Assembly (NCBI RefSeq): GCF_024347095.1
Contig: NZ_AP024903.1
Span: forward strand, 806,001 to 870,000
Reading direction: 5' to 3'
DNA from: Vibrio rhizosphaerae
GTDB lineage: Bacteria > Pseudomonadota > Gammaproteobacteria > Enterobacterales > Vibrionaceae
DNA: 64,000 bases
A program made the position numbers and the translations under genes. Position 1 is the stretch's first letter. The number at the start of each line of letters is the position of its first letter. The notes under the pieces were generated by a model that saw only the letters and a program-made list of their open reading frames with translations, searched no databases and was not told the DNA's origin. Below are positions 46,779 through 58,000 of the stretch, one piece after another.

Positions 46779-47375
46779 TCAGCTATTTTGAACGCCCTCC
46801 CTTTGTTTTCGCGCTTGTTGTAATTTTTCTCGCAAGCGTGATTTCGCCTCTGGATCTTTCGGTTTTACCCAGTCTCGACCTATTTTTTCCCAGTCAGGAT
46901 CTTGAGGATTGAGACCTAAACCTTCAATGTGTGGTGCTTGAGCCAGAAAACATTGCCCTTTAAATTGTAGTAAGTAGAAACCCTTGTGAGTATCTAAGTA
47001 CGCCTTTGCATCATCATAAGTTGGGCACCAGACATTTAAGTTGGGCTCACTGACACCTGAACGATATAACTCAGTGGCTTCAGTATCATCAATGTGATCT
47101 TCCACTTTGATCACCTGTGCCATTGTTGACCAATCGATATATCCTGCTTCTTTTGCAAGTAGCTCCAAATACTTGTTTATGGAAAAAGTATTAAGACGCT
47201 TTAACTGTATTGATTCATCATCTGATCGGCTTTTCAAAATTCCTGATGTTTTAAATCTTTCAAGTATCGCCTTGATATCCTCTTCGACGCTCTCTTTTTC
47301 TAAGCCTAACTTGACCATTTTTCTTAGGCGATTTGCCTGAACTCTACACTTATCGATTCTACTTATAGCTTCCAT
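46779..47375 (-). CDS. Hypothetical protein, 198 residues
   Basis: Not recognised. Highly charged and soluble. The N-terminal third is helical and basic/acidic (RVQANRLRKMVKLGLEKESVEEDIKAI), the middle contains AKEAGYIDWSTMAQVIKVEDH and NVWCPTYDDAKAYLDTHKGF, and the C-terminus is an Arg/Lys/Glu helix (SRLREKLQQARKQR). It is probably co-transcribed with the GIY-YIG gene 21 bp upstream and is convergent with the MATE gene. Confidence 0.6.
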   Translation of the reverse strand: MEAISRIDKCRVQANRLRKMVKLGLEKESVEEDIKAILERFKTSGILKSRSDDESIQLKRLNTFSINKYLELLAKEAGYIDWSTMAQVIKVEDHIDDTEATELYRSGVSEPNLNVWCPTYDDAKAYLDTHKGFYLLQFKGQCFLAQAPHIEGLGLNPQDPDWEKIGRDWVKPKDPEAKSRLREKLQQARKQREGVQNS

Positions 47376-47396
47376 CTTTCATATCCTAGGTTTGAC

Positions 47397-47750
47397 TTAC
47401 TTTTTATTGTTGTAGAGTTTGTCAGGCGTATAGGCATCTTGTGCCGATATTATCTCCATGAGCTCTTCTAAATCATCGTCTGGGTTATAGTCTGGGTCGT
47501 CCAAAGGTTCGATGAGTTCAATGATTTCGAAAGTAAATGCTTCTTCGCCTAAACGGTTCCAGTCCGCCTGAATTGCTTTATTTCGATGGCTACCAAGTTT
47601 AAGTTCGGTCTTATGTCGGTTCAGTCTCGCTTGAACGTCTTTACAGGTTCCTATCAGTGATAGACGATCTTCTTGATTGTAAACCCGATAAGCACCCATC
47701 GGTCGTGGTGTTTCTTTATACTGTTTCTTTAGTTTTTTTCTTCTATCCAT
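47397..47750 (-). CDS. GIY-YIG nuclease-like protein
   Basis: About 117 residues from the ATG at 47750 (a GTG at 47762 is an alternative). The first strands read MGAYRVYNQEDRLSLIGTCKDVQARLNRH, a degenerate GIY-YIG block in which GIY becomes GAY and YIG becomes LIG. The catalytic Arg region (ARLNRHKTELKLGSH) and the downstream Glu (FEIIELIE) are present. Small single-domain members of this family are common and their DNA or RNA target is unknown. The last 25 residues are acidic. Co-transcribed with the hypothetical gene that follows. Confidence 0.7.
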   Translation of the reverse strand: MDRRKKLKKQYKETPRPMGAYRVYNQEDRLSLIGTCKDVQARLNRHKTELKLGSHRNKAIQADWNRLGEEAFTFEIIELIEPLDDPDYNPDDDLEELMEIISAQDAYTPDKLYNNKK

Positions 47751-48598
47751 CGGTTTATCCACATTAATTATTCGAAAATATATGACAGCTTGTTAAACAG
47801 TTTGGTTTAGGTTGTTGATATTGAGGTTCTTTGAACCTAATTGATCGACCCTAAAGTAGATATTTAACGAAACTCATTCTCTCTAATGAAAGTATCTCCG
47901 TCAATGACGAAGTGCATGTTCCTGATACTGTAACTATTCCTAGTCTCCTTTCATTTTTATAGCGACTTGTTTTGTATTTTTAGATGTTTCCTGAAAATAT
48001 CAATCTTTATATAAATAATACTGTCATTAATTGGGGTGGCGGTGAGTCTATTAAATGATATTTTATTTGGTAAAATTATCATTTAATAATGAGTGCAAGT
48101 AACATATACATAATAAATATACATAATAAATATACATCATGTATAAAAAGTTATTTTTGATATATAGAGAAAGGTTATTTCTATATTATCCTTGATATTC
48201 AATATATTAGGATATTCATTTTTTGATTGATGTATGTCACATAAATGGTTTTTTATAATGTTATAAATAAAATTAAAGGTTTATTTGTAAAAAATGGGTG
48301 ACAATAAATAAAAACTAGTTAATATAATGTACATATTAATGATTATTTGTTGTTTTTTTTGTTTTCTGATTAATGAGGTGTATCTTTTGACCTGTTGAGG
48401 ATGTTGTTATTTATTAAATAGCTCTCTGTTAAATAACCCTCTGCTTTATTGGGTGGTAAAAATAGAGTGTGAATTTCTATTCTCGTTTTCTGAAATTATT
48501 ATGATTTCTATGTTTATTCGTAGATTCAAATAATATTAAAATGATCGTAAATATATATTACGATTTTCGCCTATGGAATATTAAGGAGTGGCCTAGAT
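47751..48598. other. Long AT-rich region in front of the PKS operon
   Basis: About 850 bp with no credible gene on either strand. It contains two exact tandem copies of ATACATAATAAAT (48106-48118 and 48119-48131) and a partial third. TTGACC (48387-48392) with TTTATT 17 bp later (48410-48415) is a possible promoter for the operon, about 185 bp upstream of the first start codon. The length and composition suit a regulatory region bound by H-NS-like proteins, which is inference. Confidence 0.5.
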
Positions 48599-50176
48599 AT
48601 GGGACACCAACAAACGGATGTTTTAATTTTAGGTGGCGGACTGGCAGGATTAACCTTAGCACGTCAGTTGCGAATGGAAATGCCTGAGCTGGATATTATA
48701 GTTCTTGAGCGAAGTAAAAGGCCGGCTCCTGAGGCTTGTTATAAGGTTGGTGAATCGAGTGTAGAAGTTGCTGCGCATTATTTTGCAGAACGTCTAGAGT
48801 TGAGAGAACACATCGATAATGAGCAACTGCCAAAGCTTGGGTTGAGATACTTCTTTCCTCAGGGCGAGAATCGAGATGTCACGAAACGCTTTGAAATTGG
48901 ACCAAGCGAGTTTCCAGTTACTCCTAGTTATCAGTTGGATCGAGGCCGCTTTGAAAATTATCTGCATGAATTGAATGTGGATAATGGCATTGAAATTCAT
49001 ACTAAAGCAAAAGTTCAACAGGTAACGCTAAATTCTGAAGAAATGCATGAAGTAAAATATATGCATGGATCCGAGGTGAAGTCTATTCAGAGTAAGTGGT
49101 TGGTTGATGCCACCGGACGTAATCAGTTAATTAAGCGTAAACTGAATTTGGAGAAAGATAGCAACCTTCATAATGATGCCGTCTGGTTTAGATTGGACGC
49201 AGAGGTTGATATTGGCAGTTTAAGTGATGTTCCCCAATGGCAGGATCGTGCTGTTGAACCGCGTCGTTTAAGTACGAATCACTTCATGGGACCAGGTTAT
49301 TGGTTATGGTTTATTCCTTTGGGTTCAGGTGCAACCAGTGTTGGGATTGTCTTTGATAATCAAATGCATAATTTCAAAGATATGAACAACTTTGAGAAAG
49401 CTTTAAATTGGTTGTATGAACATGAACCGCAATGTGCAGAGTTAGTTGAAAGTTACCGAAGCCAAGTGATGGATTTTATTGGATATCGGAATTATTCATA
49501 TAGTTGTAAGCAAGTATTTTCAGCGGATCGCTGGTGTATTACTGGTGAATCCGGAGTATTTATCGATCCTTTCTATTCTCCTGGTAGTGATTTTATTGCT
49601 TATAGCAACGATTTTGTGACTGAACTAATTGTACAAGACTTCAAAGGTAAAGATATTAGACAATTGGCATCTTCTTTTAACGATACCTTTATGAAGTTAG
49701 CTGATGTGGTCTCAATGCTATATGAAGGCTTATATCCAAAATTTGGGAATGGTTTTGTGATGAAGCAGAAAATTCTTTGGGATAGCGTTATTTATCTCGG
49801 TGTCACATGTCTGTTGTACTTTAATCGAAAGTTTACTGATCCTGATTTTTTAGCGTTGGTTGATTCAGAGTTAGCACATTACAACTATTTATTACGTTCT
49901 GTAGCTGAACACTTTAAACGTCAACCCATTACTCATGATGTACATCTCGATGGCGAATATGTCGATTTAACTAAAACCTTTTTGTTTGGTAGAAATCTGA
50001 ACGAAGAGTTGACCATTGAATATAAAGATGACGACGCGCTGATTGAAAAACTAAGAGAGAATATCGAACTGCTCGATAAAATATCCGTAAGTATTTTCAA
50101 TAATGTTGATATTGCGTGGAATTTTCAACCTAAAAAATTAGCAGATACAAGTGAAGAGCAAGTCGTAAACAGCTAG
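48599..50176 (+). CDS. Flavin-dependent halogenase-like protein
   Basis: 525 residues. The FAD-binding motif is GGGLAGLTLA (about 12-21). VGESSVEVAAHYF follows, as in the VGE(S/A) motif of halogenases. W235-L-W-F-I-P240 matches the WxWxIP motif that distinguishes flavin-dependent halogenases from monooxygenases. GESGVFIDPFYSPGSD corresponds to the GDAxxFIDPFFSSG block. A C-terminal domain of about 130 residues follows. The enzyme would use FADH2 and O2 to chlorinate or brominate, or alternatively hydroxylate, a substrate. AAGGAGTGG precedes the ATG. First gene of the rightward operon; a partner flavin reductase is not in the window. Confidence 0.75.
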   Translation: MGHQQTDVLILGGGLAGLTLARQLRMEMPELDIIVLERSKRPAPEACYKVGESSVEVAAHYFAERLELREHIDNEQLPKLGLRYFFPQGENRDVTKRFEIGPSEFPVTPSYQLDRGRFENYLHELNVDNGIEIHTKAKVQQVTLNSEEMHEVKYMHGSEVKSIQSKWLVDATGRNQLIKRKLNLEKDSNLHNDAVWFRLDAEVDIGSLSDVPQWQDRAVEPRRLSTNHFMGPGYWLWFIPLGSGATSVGIVFDNQMHNFKDMNNFEKALNWLYEHEPQCAELVESYRSQVMDFIGYRNYSYSCKQVFSADRWCITGESGVFIDPFYSPGSDFIAYSNDFVTELIVQDFKGKDIRQLASSFNDTFMKLADVVSMLYEGLYPKFGNGFVMKQKILWDSVIYLGVTCLLYFNRKFTDPDFLALVDSELAHYNYLLRSVAEHFKRQPITHDVHLDGEYVDLTKTFLFGRNLNEELTIEYKDDDALIEKLRENIELLDKISVSIFNNVDIAWNFQPKKLADTSEEQVVNS

Positions 50177-50251
50177 GTTTTAATAACTCTGGAGCATTCA
50201 ATAGATACCGAATAAGTAAATCCAGAAATATCAAGAGTGGGAGAATTGGTT

Positions 50252-51187
50252 GTGTCACCATTTGAGCAGAATTTAGAAATTCGTAAAGCTGTGATTAAGG
50301 TAATGAAAGAAGGCGGGTATTACCAAAAAATCATGGATGGGGATTCTGAATTAGACCGTGTCAAAGAATTCTTAATTCGGATGGAGAAAGCCCAACACGG
50401 AGAACGTTTATATAAGCAGCATCCTACATTTTTACCGATTTTCCCAGGCCTCGATAATCAACCGATGCGCTCATCTAAAGGCGATCCTGTTGCTGACTAC
50501 TTACGTGAAGCAACACCAGCAATCAAAGAAGACGCGCTGCGTTTAAGAGATCGCACACTGTCTTTTACGGGGGGAATTGTGACAGATGGGGCATGGAATA
50601 TTTTCCCACTTTGGTACATGGGAGTTAATCTCCCGTTTATGTCTGCACACTGTCCCAACTTATCCCGAATTGCTGCCGAGATACCTCGTTGTGGCATGTT
50701 GCACCCATTTTCTGAAGCGCTATTGTCTTGGCAGGATCCTCACACCCATCTCGCTGCGCATTGTAGTGTTGATTCGTTGAGGCTGCGATATAGCGTTGGC
50801 ATTATTGTTGAGTCCGATTGTAGTCTACGTGTTGGTGAGGTAAGGAAGCAGTGGGAGACCGGAGAGTCAATCATATTCGAAGATTGTTTTGAACATGAAG
50901 CATGGAATGGGGATAAAAGTCGTTTAGTGTTCATCATTGATACTTGGCATCCAGACCTTACCGCCATTGAGTGTGAAGCCTTACTCGCAGGGTTTCGGAA
51001 GAAAGAAGTTCGCCATATCCTCTATGAGTACCGTATGTCGGAGGCGATGAGACCTTTCCTGCTGAACCGATTTGAAATAGAAGAAAAAGAGCCTTTGATT
51101 CAACAGTACTGGGAGCATGAAGGTGAATTATATGTTCCTAAGCCAAAAAATTGGGGGATATGGGGGACGACCCCTGTGTTTACCTGA
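50252..51187 (+). CDS. Aspartyl/asparaginyl beta-hydroxylase family protein
   Basis: About 311 residues from the GTG at 50252, which has GGGAG at good distance; the GTG at 50237 is also in frame. Residues about 160-250 match the Asp/Asn hydroxylase domain of Fe(II)/2-oxoglutarate oxygenases: the first metal His in AAHCSVDSLRLRYSVGII, then CSLRVGEVRKQWETGE, the second His in FEDCFEHEAWN and the 2-oxoglutarate Arg in DKSRLVFIIDTWHPDL. N-terminal 100 residues are not recognised. In biosynthetic clusters such enzymes hydroxylate carrier-bound substrates. It follows the halogenase gene by 75 bp. Confidence 0.8.
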   Translation: MSPFEQNLEIRKAVIKVMKEGGYYQKIMDGDSELDRVKEFLIRMEKAQHGERLYKQHPTFLPIFPGLDNQPMRSSKGDPVADYLREATPAIKEDALRLRDRTLSFTGGIVTDGAWNIFPLWYMGVNLPFMSAHCPNLSRIAAEIPRCGMLHPFSEALLSWQDPHTHLAAHCSVDSLRLRYSVGIIVESDCSLRVGEVRKQWETGESIIFEDCFEHEAWNGDKSRLVFIIDTWHPDLTAIECEALLAGFRKKEVRHILYEYRMSEAMRPFLLNRFEIEEKEPLIQQYWEHEGELYVPKPKNWGIWGTTPVFT

Positions 51188-51297
51188 GTCCCTGAACGGG
51201 CTCATATAGAGCCCTAATGACATTCGCGGTATTTTCATCACAAGGAATAATGAGAATAGCCGCTTAAAACAATCATCATGGATAAGGATATATCATT

Positions 51298-52077
51298 TTG
51301 TTCGGCGTCGATTTTGAACAATGCTTTAGCTCGCCAGTAAAGGAGCGTACTAATGCAAATGTGATATTGTTTTGTTTTCCCTACGCTGGTGCGGGGGTCT
51401 CTTCTTATCACACACTTTGTAATTTATTACCTTTGGAAGTCATTCCATTTGTTGCCAGATTACCCGGTCGTGAAACCACACATCAACAACCGCCATTTAC
51501 TGAAATGTCAGATATTGTTTCGTACTTGTCAAAGGCAATTCGCCCTGCTTTAGGAAAGTCGTCAATTTTTTTTTGGGGTCACAGTATGGGGGCTCTTCTT
51601 GCGTTTGAAATCGCGAGAATTGTGCAGAAAGATTACACCTTAGATGGTTTGATTGTTTCAGGACATGTCGCTCCTCATTTACCTGTTAAGCCAAAGCCTG
51701 TTTCAATTAAGGAAATGGATGACGCTCAGTTCCTTGAAATTGTCAGAAGCTACGGTGGTATGCCTGATGCCATTCTCCAGAATCCCGATATCCTCCAATT
51801 AGTTTTACCGCAAATCAGAGCTGATTTAACCGCGCTAGAGGGATATCAATTCGTTCAGGGAGAAAAACTTGAGAGTGATATTTTTTGTATTAATGGTCAG
51901 TCCGATCATATGGTCGATCCACATAACGTGATGCTTTGGCAAGAATTAACGTCAGCGAAATTCTCCAGTCAATGGCTACCAGGGTCGCATTTCTTCATTA
52001 ATGAACAACGCCATGGGGTGGTGAAGCGCATTAGCAATATCATTCGTCATCAACTTGTTCAAATAGATATCATCTAA
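51298..52077 (+). CDS. Type II thioesterase (alpha/beta hydrolase)
   Basis: 259 residues starting at TTG, with AAGGA upstream; no ATG or GTG is in frame nearby. The catalytic Ser is about residue 96 in FFWGHSMGALLAFE, with the Asp region GQSDHMVDP and the His in LPGSHFFINEQ. The N-terminus LFCFPYAGAGVSSYHTLCNLLP is typical of TEII proteins. It removes aberrant or stalled acyl chains from carrier proteins. It ends 16 bp before the first PKS gene. Confidence 0.9.
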   Translation: MFGVDFEQCFSSPVKERTNANVILFCFPYAGAGVSSYHTLCNLLPLEVIPFVARLPGRETTHQQPPFTEMSDIVSYLSKAIRPALGKSSIFFWGHSMGALLAFEIARIVQKDYTLDGLIVSGHVAPHLPVKPKPVSIKEMDDAQFLEIVRSYGGMPDAILQNPDILQLVLPQIRADLTALEGYQFVQGEKLESDIFCINGQSDHMVDPHNVMLWQELTSAKFSSQWLPGSHFFINEQRHGVVKRISNIIRHQLVQIDII

Positions 52078-52093
52078 CAAAAGGACACATAGC

Positions 52094-55000
52094 ATGCTGG
52101 AAGTCGTTAATACCTACCTTCATGGCTACGCAGCAATTCCGATGCTAATGGTTTGTCAAGAGACAGGTATCATGACTGCGTTGGAAAAGGGACCTGTAAG
52201 CGTACAGGAAATAACAAAAGAGCTGTCGGCCAACATTGGTTATAGCCGACTGATTTTTCGAACCCTGAATGCACTGGGTTATGTCACAACGACAGACCGG
52301 GAAAAATATACACTGAGTCCGGATACAAATCATGACTGGCGTCTACCTGACACAATGATTGAAGTTTATAAAATCGATTTCTATGATTATTTTTTGAATG
52401 GTACTCATAAAAACAAGGTGAGAGCTTGGCTCGATTTGTCAGTCGATGATTGGGGTAAAACTGATAAAGAAACGCAGCAGCTCATGGATGGCGTGATCAT
52501 GGTGCCGTTTTTATTGGCGCTCGCTGAATTAGGACTCGGTCAGGACGAAAACATCCAGTCCAGTTTACTTGAACAGTATATTCACGAAAGTATTTGGTCT
52601 GATGTACAGTATTTTCTGACTCGGAAAAACCTGTTAGAAGAAGACAAACTAGTCCTTAATCAGGCTGGTTGGCACTTATGTAATCGTGCGTTGACCATGG
52701 CTACTATGGTGTCATACCGGCCAATGTTATTGAATTTTAAAGAACTACTTTGTGGTGACCCAAAGCAAGTGTTTGACCGTGATGAATTGGGACATGAAGT
52801 CCATGTCGATCGAAGCCTTAATGTGATTGGGAGCGGCTTCCAACATGGTAAGTATTTTTTCGATTTGGCAGAGTTTATCGTTGAGATTTTCAATCGAACA
52901 CCTGTCTCAGAGCAACCTAATTATATCGTCGATATGGGGTGTGGCGATGGTGCGTTGTTAAAAACACTTTATGAGGAAATCACTAAAAATAGTTTAAGAG
53001 GACAGTATCTAGAACAATACCCTCTGCTTTTGGTTGGTGCTGATTATAACGAGAAATCCTTGCTGGAATCAGCAAAGACATTGGATGGATTCCCTCATCT
53101 GTTGTTACCTGGGGATATTGGTAAGCCTCAGGATTTGATGACAGATCTACGGTCATACGGCATTACAGATGTTGATCAAATTATACATGTACGTTCATTT
53201 TTAGATCATGATAGACCCATCAATATTGAGGCAGCACCGACAGACATGATCCCCAGAGATGATCATATTCTTGTCAATGGTAGAGGTGATTGGATTGACT
53301 CTGATACGGTGTTCAAAGACCTCTGTGAGTATTTGACACGGTGGTCAAGTATTTTGGGGAAACATGGACTAATTCTGCTCGAAGTTTTTTCTTTACCCAT
53401 TAGCTTAACGCGCGAATATTTTAATCAGACAGAGAGTTTCCATTTCGATTTCTATCACGCTATGTCCGGACAAGTTTTAGTCGATGCTGGAATGTTCCAT
53501 CAAGCACTCGCTTGTGCAGGTTTGTATCCTAACCGAGAGACATTGTCGAGATATCCCAAAACAACACCTTTTTCTCGTATTGTATTGCAGCAGCTCTTGC
53601 CTAAGCAGGTCATTGTAAGGCCTTTTGTCTTAGATGATATGCCGGCTGTGCTCGCCATTGATCGGGCTTGTTGGCCTGAGCACATGAGACTTTCAACAAC
53701 CGAGATTGAGCGACGTCATCGCACCTTTCCTAAAGGTCAACTCGTCGTGGAATATGAAGGGCGTGTTGTTAGTGTACTTTATTCTCAACGCATTGACGAA
53801 ATCGAGCCGATATTTTCTCTGGGTTATGCAAATTATTTGAATGCTCATAATAATGATGGTCGATATTGGCAACTCTTGGGGCTTAGTTCAGATCCTGATT
53901 ATCAATTTTTGTCGCTGGGGGATCATCTTTTAGAGCATACGCTTGATTTAGCGTCACTCACCCCGAAAGTCGAAGCAGTGTATGGGGTAACACGGTGCGT
54001 GGCATATGCTCAACAATCTGTGCCATTGGAAGAATACATTTTTAAGAAAGATGCTCAGGGTTATCCAATTGAACCGTTATTGCGCTTTCATTTTAGCCAT
54101 GGGGCTTCGATAGAGGGTTTAGTGCCTGAGACACGTCCAGAGGATGAAGAGAATGAAGGTGCAGGGGTTCTGATCCGCTATGACCTGAGCAAACGTTTTC
54201 AAAGACCAAATCAAACTCAACCGAGAGCAACAAGAGATATAGAGCGGGCAATTACTATCGTGTCAGATTGTATTCGCCAGATAATGAAAACACCAAGTGA
54301 TTTTCGAGATGATTTGCCGTTAAAGGAGCTAGGGTTGGATTCCATGGGATTGATGGAACTCCGTCTTTTACTTAATCGTGCATTTGGTATTGAGTTTGAA
54401 CCTGCGTATTTCTTCAATTATCCAACGGCAGTCGCGATCGCTGACTACATCGATAAATTAAACAAATCTTACGTACAGCCTGAAGCAGAGCTGAGTCATG
54501 CATCGCTTGTGGGACGACAGGCAGTGCCTAACCGCGTGTCTGTATCTGATGTCGGACGCTCTGACTCCGAAGTTCAATCGTCGCAAGAGACTGACGTTGC
54601 CATTGTTGGCATGTCATTACGTTTCCCTCAAGGGATTGAAACACTTGAGGAATTCTGGTCGGTCTTAACACAAGGAGAGTGCGTAATTAGTGAGCGTCCG
54701 GAGACCCGATGGCGAGAATTTCAATCCGAATTGGAGACATTAGATACACGTTGGCAACACATCCATCGTGGCGGTTTTTTGAAAGACATAGATAAGTTTG
54801 ATGCGGAATTTTTTCATATTACCCCTGCGGAAGCCGCATCCTTAGACCCACAACAACGTATCTTGCTAGAGCTTGCTTGGGAAGCTTTTGAAAATGCCGG
54901 TATGGATGTTGAACAATTTGCAAGTCACCCAGTCGGTATTTTTTTAGGCGCTTATACACAAGATTATCAAACGCTGACCTTACGACAAGGTGTTGATGCG

Positions 55001-58000
55001 GTGGATGCCTATTTTGGTGGTAGTAATGCTTTATCGACAGCAGCAGGACGGTTGGCGTACTTTTTTGACTTCCGTGGGCCAACGCTCACACTTGATACCG
55101 CATGTTCTTCTTCGAGTAGTGCGATTTATACAGCATGTCAGAATCTTCTTGAAGGCAACGCAGAAATAGCACTGGCAGGCGCGATCAATACGATGATTTC
55201 CCCAAATTTGAGTTTAGCTTATGCAAAAGCAGGAATGTTGTCTGTCGATGGGCTTTGTAAAACGTTTGATGCTGAGGCCAATGGTTATGTGCGAAGTGAA
55301 GGTGGGGCTTTCCTACTGTTAAAAAGAAAAGCCGATGCAATCCGGGATGGGGATTTTATTCACGCAGTGATTAAATCGGCCGCATTGATGCAGGATGGAC
55401 GCACCAATGGTCTTACGGCACCGAATGGCCTCGCTCAGGAAGATGTGATTCGTCGAGCTGTGCAGTTGTCCGGATACAAAGCTGAGGATGTCAGTTATAT
55501 CGAAGCGCATGGGACGGGGACTTATCTAGGGGATCCTGTAGAGATGCAGGCACTCAGACAGGTTTTCTGTGATGGTACGGCACGTCGGAACACATTAAAA
55601 GTTGGTTCAGTGAAAACCAATTTAGGCCATACAGAAGCGGCTTCAGGGATGGCTGGTATCATCAAAGTCGCTTTATCGATGCAACATCAATGGATTCCAC
55701 CACATCTGCATCTTCAAAATATGAATACATTGATGAATATTGCGCAGGCTGACATTGATGTACCGACGCAAGGTGAGTTCTGGGAAGTGACCGAAGGCCA
55801 ACCAAGATTGGCTGGGATTAGCTCTTTTGGTTTCAGCGGTAGTAACACTCATATTGTACTAGAAGAGTTTCACATGCCTGACTCTGAGCAGTGGCATGGA
55901 CGTAGCCCATTACCCGCTGTTATCTCTGCCAAATCGATTCAATCGTTACGGCAGAATATCCTTGCTTTGCTGACGTATATCGATCAGCACGGGGCAACAC
56001 TCAATCTTGCTGCACTATCGAAAACACTGACACAAGGACGTACGCAGCATTGTTACCGAATCTCTTTTCCTTTTGATTCGCTTGAGACACTGAAAACGTC
56101 TCTGCAAGCGCAGTTAAAAAATTTATCCTCAGAGAATCCGCCTGTTACTTCATCGGTTCAACCCAGAATCGCATTTATGTTTACTGGTCAGGGGGCTCAG
56201 TATAAGGGGATGGCTTCTCGCCTGGATCGTTTTAGTCCGGTTTTCCATCAACACCTGTCAGAGTGTGCCGCTTTCGTTCAGACGTATGGTGAATTTGATT
56301 TATTTGAGCTTCTTTGGGGGAATGATGAGACTCTGATCCACCAACCTCGCTATACTCAAGTCGCGTTATTTTGTATCGAATATAGTCTCTCTGAAATGTT
56401 ACGGGAGTCAGGGATTGAAGCTGAAGCGGTTCTTGGACATAGCGTCGGAGAGTATGCGGCAGCTTGTTATACCAAAGTCATTAGCCTCGAAACCGCGATC
56501 CAATTGCTCTTTTATCGCGGTAAGTTGATGGATGAACAAACTGCAATGGGTAAGATGGTTGCAGTTCTTGCACCATTGAGCGATGTTGAGTGCTTAGTTG
56601 AAGGCTATGAACTTGTCTCTATTGCAGCGAAGAATGGGCCTTCAAATCAGGTAATATCGGGGGATCCAGAACAGATCGAGCGCATTGTTCAAAATGCTGA
56701 ACAACTGAAGATGAAAACATTTCCACTCACCGTGGAAAGAGCTTTCCATTCTCCGCTGATGGCCCCTATTCTCGAACCATTCAAAGCGATAGCGGAACCA
56801 CTGACTTATCAGGCACCACAGTCAGATCTTTTTTCAAACTTAACTGGTGATCGATATACCGAGGTGATGGATAGCCAATATTGGACTGATCATATCAGCT
56901 CACCCGTGAACTTTGAGCAATCTGTACGAAGTCTTCTGAAGCATGGGGTCGATATGGTGGTCGAAATTGGCCCCCGTCCGATTCTGACGAATATGGGTTT
57001 ACTGATTGATGCAGATAAAAATACGCTTTGGCTTTCTACTCTTGTCGATGCTGAGAACCATAATCTAGCGAGTCTCTTTACTCGGTTGAGTCAGTCTGGT
57101 GTAGACATTGATTGGCGTTTTTATCCTCATGAAAGCGTGACGAGACTCTCTGACGTACCACTTTATCAGTTTGATCGAAGCAAATACTGGCTCACTGAGT
57201 CTTCGAAAGAGCACGCTCTTACATCTGTCTCCGTCGATGATAGCGCAGAACAGGATACAAGGCGCGATATAGACAAAGAGACCGAATCACAACCGCAGTC
57301 TGCTACGCCTAACTTAGTTGGTATCTTTCCGAACCGTATCGAACCAAAGCGTGACCGTGATATATGGGCGCATGCGATTGGCAGCGAGAGTCTATTTCCT
57401 GCCAGTGGTTACATTGGGTTGGCGTTAGAGGCTGGGATGTGTTGTTTGAAGCGAGACGGTTACGTAGAGCTTAGAGATATGCATCTCGAACAGATGTTGA
57501 CACTGTCTGATGAACAAGAAACCTATATTCAAGTGAGAGTTTCAGAAGGTGATTCGGGCAATATGCTTTCTATACAATTAGAAGCATGGCAGGCGGATCA
57601 GAAGGCTCCCCGATCCTTGTATGCAAGAACAGCAATGAAAGCACTGACGTTTGGTCCGGAGGATGCTTGGGAAAAGGAAGTCACAACTGTTGATCTGCCA
57701 TTAACCAGTGACGCTGTCATGCAGGGAGAAACGTTCTATAAACGAATTTCAGCATTAGGCTATGCCTATCGGCCTCCGTTCCAAGGGATTCGGAATGTTC
57801 GGCGCGCTGGAAATACTTTGGTCACGACACTCAGATTTTCTAATACAACGCCAAATGCAGGCTATGCAGCGACGCCATGGAGTCTGGATGGGTGTTTCCA
57901 AACCATTCTCGCTGTCGTCATCGATGATTTAGAAGCTAACCATGACCAACTTTTACTCCCAGTCATTATTGAGCAGTTTACTTGGTTGTCGTCACTTCCG

